From Lunularia cruciata (taxonomy: Eukaryota; Streptophyta; Marchantiopsida; Lunulariales; Lunulariaceae): DNA of 64,000 nucleotides. The translations under genes were made by a program, and so were the position numbers. The notes below the pieces were generated by a model that was not told where the DNA came from, made no database searches, and was given only the letters and a program-made list of their open reading frames with translations. This document shows positions 37,060 through 46,925 of this stretch, one piece after another. Numbering within the stretch: the stretch's first letter is position 1; each line of letters opens with the position of its first letter. The DNA lies in the NCBI GenBank assembly GCA_948567375.1, contig OX419755.1:59655945-59719944 (forward strand). Direction: 5' to 3'.

Positions 37060-37590
37060 GTAAATATACATTGTTGTTAACATCGTACATTATAAAAACA
37101 AAACTCACATAAGAGGCCAAACATAAACTCCAAAGTGCTAAAATAATAAGAGGATCATAAATAAGATCTCAACACTCAATAATCTATGCCAACAAGCTTT
37201 GATTACATTGTCAAGCCAAAACCATGCTAGTTGAGAGAATCCAAGTTTCACTTGTTGGCCTTTATCTACCATACTCAAGAGCTTGATGGCTGAATATAAA
37301 AGAAGTGAGCTCTCTAGAGTTGTACTTTGATTTATACCACTTGGAGTGGCATGGAAGTCTACCCCCAAGAACACATCCAATGGTGTAAATGGTAGTTATA
37401 ATGGTGCAAATGATGACTCTAATTGTGCAATCAAGAACCTTAACATATTAGATGATTACCACCTAGTAACCCATGACTAGCTATTGATAAAATTATGGTT
37501 TCCAAGATAATCATTCCAAAATCCTAGAAAACTTGCTTTGACACTACAAATATCTTGATAGCTACAAATGTCTTGATAGTTATCATGCAA
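37060..37590 (-). repeat. LTR-like sequence of the PHD-gypsy family
   Basis: It matches, with divergence, 38513-39018 and parts of 57.2-58.4 kb. Shared landmarks are 'acactatagaagcaaaactc', 'aactccaaagtgccaa', 'agaagtgagctctctagagt' and 'cttgatagttatcatgca'. The copies end before coding-derived sequence, as expected for LTRs. Confidence 0.55.
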
Positions 37591-38452
37591 ATATACATTC
37601 TACACACATACATCATTGTCAACATCATACACTATAGAAGCAAAACTCTTATAAGAAGTCATACATAAACTCCAGAGTGCCATTATTGCATGCCTAGCTA
37701 GCAATTAGACCCCTCTAACTCCAAATAGTTATCTACTTTAAGTATGTGATATGCAATATGATGGGCAAAGATCATGAGATCATGAGACCAAGTGTTATCG
37801 AGTCCCATCATTAGTTGTTTATCTACAATATATGCCACAAAAAGAGTGGACTAGTTTCAATGTCAAGTACATCAAGGACATAACCACTATCCTTGAGGAA
37901 CCACCATGAGAGGACAAGTCAATTATGCCATATGTCATCCTCTCAAACAACTATCACACACCAACATAGTACTTGCTCCACTAGAGCAACCACATAACAT
38001 ACGCCGCAAGCATGTATACACAAGTGCCAAGCTTGGGTTCATTGTACCATCAATATTTTGAAGGATCATGTGCACTTTGCTAGTGCACATGATCATTACT
38101 ATCACATCCTTCAAGCACAAGGACTCTAAAAGGTAAAACCTCACACACTCTCAAGATAGTGTAGTTTATAATCACATCAAGAATCATTGGTGGAGTCTAT
38201 TGTATATATACATACTTGGATGAAATCAATAGATCAAGGGTCTATAACTTCCTCAAATAGTGATATAACTGAAGGTATTATTCTGTTGAGAAATAGCTAA
38301 GTTCTCAAAAGCTATTAATATCACTCCATGAAAGATCTTTGCATGTTGAAAACATGCATTCACTCATACATTTGGATCATCCAAGTCCAAAACTATATCA
38401 GAATCATGACAAATGATTATAGGTAAATGTGGATCTTTTCTATATAATGAGT

Positions 38453-38512
<60 letters not shown>
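37591..38512 (-). mobile_element. Gypsy fragment: integrase tail and PHD-finger-like end
   Basis: The minus strand has DSDIVLDLDDPNV near 38.38 kb, the same integrase C-terminal motif as at 59.4 kb. It then has a Cys-rich segment with CSSGASTMLVCDSCLRG near 37.94-38.0 kb, the same as the PHD-like segment of the element at 58-64 kb. It is a short 3'-end fragment, broken. Confidence 0.65.

Positions 38513-38513
<1 letters not shown>
38455..38513. repeat. (TA)n microsatellite, about 29 units
   Basis: An uninterrupted TA run, at the junction between gypsy integrase-derived sequence and the LTR-like block that starts at 38513. Confidence 0.95.
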
Positions 38514-38515
<2 letters not shown>

Positions 38516-39018
38516 CTACATAACATACACTATAGAAGCACAACTCATACAAAATTCATGTATAAACTCTAAAGTGCCAAAATAATCAATTTAGTTCACA
38601 CCAACTTGGATAAAAAATCAATCACTCAACTCAATAATCTACCAACAATAGGTATTGATTACACTATCAAGGCACATGCACTCTAGCTAAGAGACTCCAG
38701 GAAATACTTGCCAGCCTTTGTCCATTATAGCCAAGAATTCAAAGGCTCAACATCAAGAAGTGAGCTCTCTAAAACTATACTTCAAAGGTATACCCCTTGG
38801 ACTTGACCTAACACTCCAACCTTAATGGTATTATTGATGATCCATTTGATAATGCAAATGATTGGATTGATGGTATCTCAAACAACACAATCAATAGCAC
38901 TAACACTAAATTTGGCTACCATTAAGTAGTCTTTGAGAAACTATTGATATCACTATGACTACCAAGACTAATACTCCAAAATCCAAGCAAACTAACTTTG
39001 GTGTTGCAAATGTTGTGA
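38514..39018 (-). repeat. LTR-like sequence of the PHD-gypsy family
   Basis: It parallels 37060-37590 and 57.2-57.65 kb along its length ('cactctagctaagagactcc', 'aaggctcaacatcaagaagt', 'gtataccccttggacttgac'). Confidence 0.55.
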
Positions 39019-40285
39019 CACCTAAAACAATCTCAGAATTATTAGGTTATTTTAGTTCTACCTCCTATTTGCTATAAGTAGCTAATTTTACTAACTCATG
39101 AGCTTCTATCAACTCTTCAAATAACTCCATATTATTACACCAAACAATTAAATGCCTAAAATTTTGTTGCATCTTTAGGAGAAGGCCAATGGTAATAGCT
39201 TTGATTTTCTCCTCTTCTATCTTGGTCCTCTCAATTGAAACCTTATGGTCTAAGATGGTAACTTTATTTTGCCAGAAGGCACACTTGGGATTGAGGTAAG
39301 ATTTCTATTATCATAGTCATCTTATTATAAATTAAAATGTCATCCAAGAATTATTACCACATGTTGGTCCAATAGCTCTTCTACCACCCAATGCATTTGA
39401 TCCATGCAAACTATTAGGGTATTATTGAGACAAAAAGGTAAAATTCTCTATTCAAAATGCCCATACCTTGTACAAAAGGAAGTATGTTTCACATCTTCTC
39501 CATCATTTTAATTTTCTAATAGTTGCTTTGAATATCAAACTTTGAGAAGTATCATGCTCCACTTAATTAATTTAGCAAGTTGTCAAATGAGACAAGGATA
39601 TACATTCTTCATGGTTTGTTCATTAAGATCACATATTCAACATAGAATCAAAGCCCTCCATCACTCTTTGATACAAATAATACTTTTGTTCCCCAAGGAA
39701 ATATACTCTATTGTACAAAATCCTTCTATGGTGCATACCTTTTTGAAACAATTACAATTTTGTTTCATTTTACTTCTTTGTGATGAAAGTACAACAAGTT
39801 ACTTGTGTGCATAGAGAAAGAAATCTCTTTTATGAGTATTCTTTATAGTTCATCTATATACTTGTTCAAGTACAAAGAGGTCAAACTCAAAGAAAGTATG
39901 AGTATGAAGCATAAAGAATCTTTGGACAAAGAAAGTTCCAAATCAATGACCTTAATGACAATTTGGATGGTGGAGTTAGAAGGATAATAACCTACTACAA
40001 AGAATTTATTTCACACTTTTGAGGATTTTCATGCGTGGAGAGTAACAACTCACCCACTAAGAATCATTCCATAAGAAGCCTTGACTATATATTCAATTGC
40101 TAGTTGATTCATTCTACTTTTGCTAACATCTTTTGCAATTACTTTTTGAAGAGCATTTGAGTAGTCTTTCTCTTTGTCTTTCTCTTTGTCTTTCTCTTTC
40201 TCTCTAGCCAAAGTACCTTTGATAGAAAAATAGGTAAAGAAAAGAAAACAATGAGGAAGATCCTTAAGGTGATACTTCAATCCTT
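39019..40285 (-). mobile_element. Decayed Ty3/gypsy fragment (protease to RT)
   Basis: Minus-strand RT remnants lie at about 39.2-39.75 kb. They follow the gypsy order around VLFVSKSDGG, then a YFSKFD-like box and a region parallel to [15 protein letters not shown] 'ctctttgtctttct' repeat at about 40164-40200 encodes a Lys/Glu/Asp run. Broken in many places. Confidence 0.55.
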
Positions 40286-40369
40286 AGGAATTGACAAATG
40301 TGCAATGAGAGGTAGGAGCAATTTATTCTAGGGCAATTATTTGATGTTTCTACTTTGGATTTGGGAACT

Positions 40370-41200
40370 AGATTCTCTTGCCACTATTCCAGAAATACTA
40401 AGAAGAGATGAGAGAGTAATTGGGAATCCTCTTGTCAATCCCTATAGTTAAATACAGGAGTTTTGGAGAATGGTTCTAATGGTTCTAAGAGGAGATTTAG
40501 GTCTTCCAAGAGCAATGAAAATGGATACTAAATTCAAGAAGATAGCAGTTGAGTTTAATACAACCATCAAGTATTCCTTTGTACAAAAGAGGTCAAAGAA
40601 TAATGGTTAGAAAGCTAATACTTACAAGGAATCTACTTATAAATACCTTTTTCAATCTATTATGAGACTATTTTGCCCAAAGCAAACCATCTATTTGACA
40701 ATCAACTAGGCACTATTATTTGAGCAATTATTCAAAGGAGAACTTATCAATTATGTTACTAGGCCCGCCCCATGATAAAAAAAACCTTGAGGACAATAGA
40801 AGAGCTACCTATCTTGCTCTATTTGCAATTTACTTCAACATGAGATGGAATTTGCTGAATGAAGATGAGAGGAGGTGATTTTTGCACACATTTCATGTTG
40901 GAGTAGTATTTGTTAGCCCAACTTGAAGGAGACTCTATGATCAAGAATCATCAAGAAGTGGATGCAAATTTCAAAGCTTCAATAGAATTCATGGAATTGA
41001 GAGAGGTGACAATGGCAACTACCTCCAAGAAGAAGAAGCAACACTCTACTAGTGAAAATGTAGAGAGAGCAAGGAGAAACCTAAAGTGATGGAGATTTCT
41101 TCAAATGATGAGGAAGTGAAGATGAAGAAATTGATGAAGAAACCAAAGACGACATAAGATAAGAAGAGATTACTCTATAGGTGTAAAAGTCCAAGGAGAG
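40370..41200 (+). mobile_element. Diverged relative of the unknown 42.7-46.4 kb element
   Basis: The plus strand contains YLALFAIYFNMRWNLLNEDER near 40.80-40.87 kb. This parallels YFAPFAAHFYFGLNLLSEDER in the minus-strand frame at 45.2 kb. Upstream matches include FCPKQTIYLT against MFKPE.TTYVT and LFEQLFKGELINYV against FFHQMFAGVLVNWA. A Lys-rich tail follows (41.04-41.18 kb), as in the other copy. Borders are uncertain. It is broken and no function is known. Confidence 0.55.
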
Positions 41201-41665
41201 AAAAAGGAGAATGGAAGACCAAAGTGGAAGATCACATTGGGACACTTGAATGAAAGAAACTCTGCATGCTTCACATGAGTGATGGAGCTTAGGGCTTGGT
41301 ATTTATAGGGAAGTCTACAAGGCTCTTGAGAAGCTTCTCAAGAAGCTTCCTAAAAGTTGCCTACTTGGAGTGCAAGTCAAGTTAAATGGGAAGCTTCTCA
41401 AGAAGCTTCCTTTTAGAAACCGCCTACTTGGCATGCAAGCTAAGCTAGTTAAGAAGATTCCCAAGAAACCATCCACTTGGCATGCAAGCTAAGCTAGCTA
41501 GGAAGCTTCCTCCTTGGCATGCATATTACCCAATACTTAAAAGGTGCAAAGTAACTTCCTAGATATGTCTAGAATATTCTTAGCTAATTTGGACTATTTG
41601 CTACTTCATTAGTCTCAACTAACTCATTGGTAAGCTCCGTATGGTCATATATTCTTCCATTGCTA
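41201..41665 (-). repeat. LTR-like block with repeated hairpin motif (gypsy-C)
   Basis: It lies directly downstream of a chromodomain-containing gypsy end on the minus strand. The minus strand has a TATA-like CCCTATAAATACC near 41.31 kb. The stretch 41325-41530 repeats a palindrome, GAAGCTTCTTGAGAAGCTTC, with spacers such as 'acttggcatgcaagctaagc'. A related stretch occurs at about 57.65-57.90 kb. Confidence 0.5.
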
Positions 41666-42708
41666 GTCAATGATGTCCTTATCACCATGGAAGCTTCACA
41701 CTCTTGGATGGCTATTTGTGCATTTTGGAGATGAGAAAGAGGTTCCCAAGTGGCATCATGAAGGCAATACTCTTTCTAGAGGACTTTATACTCAATATGT
41801 TGTCAATGGCTTCATAGAATATGGCAACATGCAATGATACAATCAACTTCATACTCCTTAAGATCATTGATAGGGACAAGAGGAGGAGAAATTTGGACAT
41901 AAGAAGAAAAATAAGATAGATTAGAAACAAAGGGTTTCAACTTGGAAACATGAAAGATAAGGTGGATTTGCATATGACAAGGAAATGAAAGTTATAAGAA
42001 ACAAGAGAAACGATTTGGGTAAGATCAAATGGTCCTTTCCAATTACGAGTAAGTTTATGGACTTGAGTATCGAGTGGGAGGGATAGGTTACTAGAGGAGA
42101 GCATGACCGTGTCACCAAGTTGAAAGGTGAGATCATAATGATTGTGGTCTGCATATTGTTTTTGATGATTTTGAACAACAAGGAGATGAGTTTTGGCTTG
42201 TTGGAGAGATTGAGTTATGGTGGTCAAGAATGTGGAAGTAAAAAAGGGTATGAGGGATATGAGACGGAGGAGAAGAAAGAAAGGAATCTAGAACAAGGGG
42301 ATCTTAGCCAAAATCAAGGAAGAATGGAGAGAATTCAATGCTTACTTGTCTAGAATTGTTGTAAGTAAACTCAACTATTGCAAGATATTCATCCCAATTG
42401 GTATGGTGAATGTTGATGAAGGCACAAAGCATATCCTCCAAGGTGCAATTATCACATCTGATTTGTCCATCAATTTGAGGATGATAGGCCATGGACAAAG
42501 GAAGCTTGGTGCCAAGTATTTAGAAGATTGTTAGCTAAAATTTTCTAGTGAATTGAGTGTCTCAATTGGAGATGAGTACATGAGGCATCCCATGATGCTT
42601 GAAGACATTGTTGAAGTAGATTTGAGCTAATGTTGGAGAATCTACAATATCAAAGGTTGGTGCCAAATGGATGTGCTTACTAAACTTATCCACAAACACC
42701 ATGATTTT
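41666..42708 (-). mobile_element. gypsy-C, integrase core to chromodomain, broken
   Basis: The minus strand carries MVFVDKFSKHIHLAPT (near 42.67 kb), AYHPQIDGQIRCDNCTLEDM (near 42.44-42.49 kb), LTRNWKGPFDLTQIV (near 42.02 kb) and a chromodomain-like HDATWEPLSHLQNAQ (near 41.72 kb). The other half of the integrase is at 46411-46925. The 3.7 kb unknown element has split it. Confidence 0.8.
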
Positions 42709-45700
42709 TGTGACAACCCGGCAAATATCACTTTTGCGGTAATTGGGTAAGTAAAGTTCGTTCCCGCAGAGATACTACCCAGAATTGGTCAAATACGAAG
42801 TCAAAAGTCACAATTGCAGTTCTTCTTGATGGCTTCTTTAATCTCTCAGGTAAAAACTACACCTAGAAGAGAGTAACAAGCTCAGAATCTTGACAACTTG
42901 TCACGAATACACACATATAATCACATCATAGTAAATTCTGTCCAAACAACTCTTGATTGTGATGATTCAGATTCTCCCAAAGACGGCACTTCACTGCAAA
43001 GACCGATTTTGCCTCAGAATTGTGTTCCACCCCTCCACTAAAGGCACAACTTCCTCGATCAAAATTGCTTCACATCAACTTCGTGCTGCACTCACCAATG
43101 TAGAATACTAACAACACTACAATTCCTCTCAGATCTGTCAAGGCATTGCTCCGATGCACTTCACTCAAGATCAAACACACAAAATGAAGATCAAGGCTGC
43201 AGATTCCAACATCCACAAGCACATTGACTTGCTCTTCGAAATTCTCCACACACTCACAAACACAAACATGAAATTGACAATCAAAATTAAGCTTAAGCGA
43301 TGAGTACTGAGAACATCACTTCGCTTTATCTATCTTCAGAAAGTTGAATACTAAATAACATTGTACTGCAAATGCTCCACTTAAATACTAAAGAAAATGG
43401 CAGATTTGCCTACCTAGGCACCGTTTCCTAACATCTTTTCCCACCTACATATCTTAAGGGTCAACCTATCTCTTCATATCTGACTCTTCCTATCTTAAAA
43501 TGGACTTCTATCCTGATCTGATGTCGACTTCATCATCGGCTTCCAAACCCGATGATCTTCCTACTATTTCACCTTCTTTGGGTATGACTGATTCTACTAC
43601 TTTCTTTACTAATTCTACAATTTCTTCACTACAATCTCCAATTGAACTCCGGGTTACTCCATCTACACTCTTCTTTCCCGACCCACTCTTCTTTAATGTG
43701 TCACTTCTCAAGTCTGATGACACCTGAATTCCTACTTCTGCAACATTGGGTTTCTTCTCTACTGTCACACTATTCCGGATCTTATCTAATTCCAAATTGA
43801 CTAGATCTAATCTAAGACTAACATTATTCTCTACTTCCAACATTTTCCTATCTACTCGTTCTCTCAACCGAATCAACAAGGTGTTCATGTCCACATCCTT
43901 GGCTCTTCGCTTCCGAGTTTCCTGCACAAGTAACTTCAACTCATGCAAATGAGCTTCTTCCAATCTTCCTTCAGCCTCCGTGCTTAAAATTGCTTGTAAT
44001 CTCCCAGCAAGGTCCCCTACTGATTCCGATCTGTATCCTCGAGAATGCTCCACCTTCAACTCCACCCGATACATTTGCAACTTGTCTTCATACTCTGCAG
44101 CAAGCATCTTCTTCTCCTTTGCATACTGCACTTTCTGCTGCTCCGCACTCTTGACCAGTTCACGCAAACGCGCTTCTTCTTCTTGCCTGGACACCAATTC
44201 TCTCTACCATGCTTGATCTTTTGCGGCGGCACTCTCCTTCAAGCTGTCCAATTCTTGCTCCATCATGATGTTCATCGCCTTAAAATGGACATTCTTGATG
44301 CGCACATTACTCACCTCCTCCTACATCTTATTGAGCCACATTGCTTGCTCCTTCAACTCTCCGGCTTGCTTTTGCAGGTCCTTCTCCTTCTCTGCACAAC
44401 TCTCTTGTAGCTTGCTCAACATTTTCTTCCTCGAGTCTTCCTTTCTTTGAAGATCTTCAATTTCTGCACTTCTTTGGATTTGATGCGCCTATAGCTCTTT
44501 CACTTCCTTGAGCAGATGCTTTACCACCTGCAACTCATTCATCTCCGATCTTGCAATCTTGGGGAATTCCTCCCCGATGTTCCTTCAACATTTCCAGCAA
44601 TGGTGTGACCACCTTCGTTAAATATGATATCCCACCGAAAGTTTCTTCTTCATCATTACCTCCTTCATTTGGAGTCTTTTCCTGTGTCATCGACTCCTTC
44701 ATCCGAAGTCTTGACCTTCGTATCTTCATAGTGTCAGCACTATCTTTGTCTTGGCCTCTTGAACTCGGGCCCGCGGGATATTCCTTCTTTGCTTCGGGTT
44801 TTGGCTTGTTCTCCACTATTACCTTGCCAGCTTCACTCACCACCACTGATTGCTGGACTTCGGGCTCTCCCTCACTTTCACTACCCGACTCCCCACTTTT
44901 CAACGTGAGCTCTTCTTCGTCTGAGTCTTCTTTGTGCGACTCAGTTTCTTCATCCAACTCCGATCCTGAAGATGCTCTTCTCATGACGTTAGTGGTCTTC
45001 AACATCAGCCTCTGAGTCTTTTGTTGGATGGGCGATGGTTTAGCTTCTTTGGGTTTACTTCTCTTCTTCGTCTTCGGACTGGCAACATCTTTGATCTTCC
45101 ACTGTCCCATTCTCGCAAAGTATTTGTCATTCGCCCTCAGCTGAAGCATGTATTGTCGCTCCTCTTTGTCGGCTTCTCGTCTCAAATTAAGGTGCATGTG
45201 GGAGACCATACGATGCCGCTCGTCTTCAGAGAGCAAGTTTAGGCCAAAGTAGAAATGTGCTGCAAATGGCGCAAAATAATGCGGTGGCGAGCCCATTTGC
45301 CAATTCACTACCATCTGCCTGGTTCGGTGATAGAAACACTTCGCCCAATTCACAAGTACCCCTGCAAACATCTGGTGGAAGAAGACCGCCTGCTGCATGG
45401 TTACGTATGTGGTTCACTCCGGCTTGAACATGGCCATCATCGCTCCTACGATACTTCTTTGGATTGGGTCCCGATAGGACTCCACCTTGTACCTATTTGT
45501 AGTTCTTGGAGCAAAAAACTAATTACAAATTTCTGCCGTCTCCTCTACAGCATCACACTTCCGATAGAAGGTGATTCCTGTTGGCTCTCCTGCTTCTCTC
45601 CCTAGGACCAACTTCCAATTCGACTCAGTCCATCAAGCCGGATTGCCTCTCTTCCCCTCCACTTCGGGACCCTCCTCACAATTATTGGTAGCAATTTCTG

Positions 45701-46410
45701 CCATTACTCCCGAGAAACTGAAATTCCAGTTCCAAGCTAAAAAGGTGATACAAAGTCTCACCAAGACTTTGATCCTTGCTACTACATCTACCCTTCGAAT
45801 TGCAAAACCTCTCAAAGCCAGCACGTTGGCCACCTTCTTCGCCATGATTTATTCTCTTGTTCTACGCTGTTGGAAGATCAGCCCCTCTCCTGGACGAGAC
45901 ACTCTAACTCCCTCAGGGTTTCGGAAAATTTCACTCTCGATGGGCTTCCGGACACGCATTCCTGCAGGATGACTACTCAAAGGAATTGGAAATTTACTCA
46001 GCGAATTCAATTTCCCCATGCACATTTGCAATTTTATATTGCCCCGAATTGCAGTCATTCTTTAGTCAATTTTGTATGTGAGTTTCTCTCTTCTGCGTGC
46101 TCTCCCGGTCACTGTCAAGACATGCTTCTTCTGCCCCCGTCGTTTCTTGACATGTACTTTCTTGCCACGTATTGAGGTTGTTAAATGGTCTTCATTATTT
46201 TTGCGTTTTCCAACCTGAAGATGATGATCTTCGGCTTGCTTCTGGTGTACTCCTCTTCCGAGTACCTCCATCATCGGATCCGATGTCAGCTTCTTCGGCT
46301 TTCTTCCAAAGTTACTTTCACCTCTTCTTTGTTTGCAATTCGTCTTTTCCATGCTTACTTTGTCTCTTAAACACTACTAACCATAAAAAACAAAAAATGT
46401 GGGTACCACA
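42709..46410 (-). mobile_element. Unknown 3.7 kb insertion element with a long broken frame
   Basis: On the plus strand it starts TGTGACAACCCGG and ends GGGTACCACA, flanked by ATTTT at 42704-42708 and 46411-46415 (AAAAT on the minus strand). Removing it restores the gypsy-C integrase around TKIMVFVDKFSK. These are LTR-retrotransposon-type borders, yet I see no long terminal repeat, RT, protease or integrase. The minus strand carries one long broken frame from about 46352 to 43508. It has a basic N-terminus, a middle block (FFHQMFAGVLVNWAKCFYHR, FGLNLLSEDER), an acidic Ser/Glu part and a long coiled-coil C-terminal part. A few breaks separate the pieces. Family unknown. Confidence 0.7.
43508..46352 (-). 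pseudogene. Broken long frame of the unknown element (gag-like?)
   Basis: Pieces in order on the minus strand: Lys/Arg-rich start (46352-46062); segment with EIFRNPEGVRVSRPG (46.0-45.9 kb); hydrophobic segment with FLAWNWNFSFSG (45.7 kb); block with FHQMFAGVLVNWAKCFYHRT, MGSPPHYFAPFAAHFYFGLN and EDERHRM (45.4-45.18 kb); basic then acidic linker (45.1-44.6 kb); coiled-coil heptads (about 44.5-43.75 kb) such as EEEARLRELVKSAEQQKVQY. The overall plan of a globular block, charged linker and coiled coil could be a gag or a structural protein. I know no match. Confidence 0.55.
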
Positions 46411-46925
46411 ATTTTTGTATGATCTTGCTTTGTCTTGGACAAGGATGTGATTAGTTCTAAGTTCATGTGTTCCCATTGAGCTGATGAAATAGAGAATGGT
46501 TGAAGGAGTCCACTTGGTTTTTGGTTGCTAGCCTTTTTTTGTTGGCAAATCTCACAAGATCTGACAAACTCTTGACATCTCATTCCATGTTGGGCCACCA
46601 CCATTGGCATTGTAGGGTATCCAAGGTCTTATCCACACCCATGTGACTAGCGCGTGGCAAGTGATGGGCTTCTTGAAGGCACACAAGTTGGAGATCACCC
46701 TGGTTGAGATATAGATCCAATTCTCAAAAAATAAAAGGCCTTCCTTGAAGGAGAAGGTGTTGTACTCCTTGATGCATGCTAGAAGCAAACCTTATACCAT
46801 CTAAAAGAAGGGATCTTGTTGTAAAGTTATCTTAAACTTGATTTGGACCTTTGAGTTGACTGACACCGTAGTAATTGCTGTCATGATGAGAGGAAGAGAC
46901 TTCAAATCAGGTTGTTGGGATTGGG
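46411..46925 (-). mobile_element. gypsy-C, RNase H end and integrase N-terminal part, broken
   Basis: The minus strand reads QPDLKSLPLIMTA (near 46.9 kb, the usual DALSRRPDL position), then a zinc-binding integrase segment, then CEICQQKKASNQKPSGLLQP (near 46.5 kb). It stops at about 46925, where it abuts the truncated gypsy-2 copy on the other strand. Confidence 0.75.

Noticed and set aside
43500-46400. Plus-strand Ser/Leu-rich frames inside the unknown element
   Set aside because: They are antisense to the long minus-strand frame with its charged and coiled-coil pattern. The Ser/Leu richness is what antisense of Lys/Glu-rich coding gives.
42709-46410. Ginger-type DNA transposon, because of TGT…ACA ends
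   Set aside because: There is no transposase-like DDE or integrase sequence inside, and the same ends fit LTR-type elements. It is kept only as a weak alternative.
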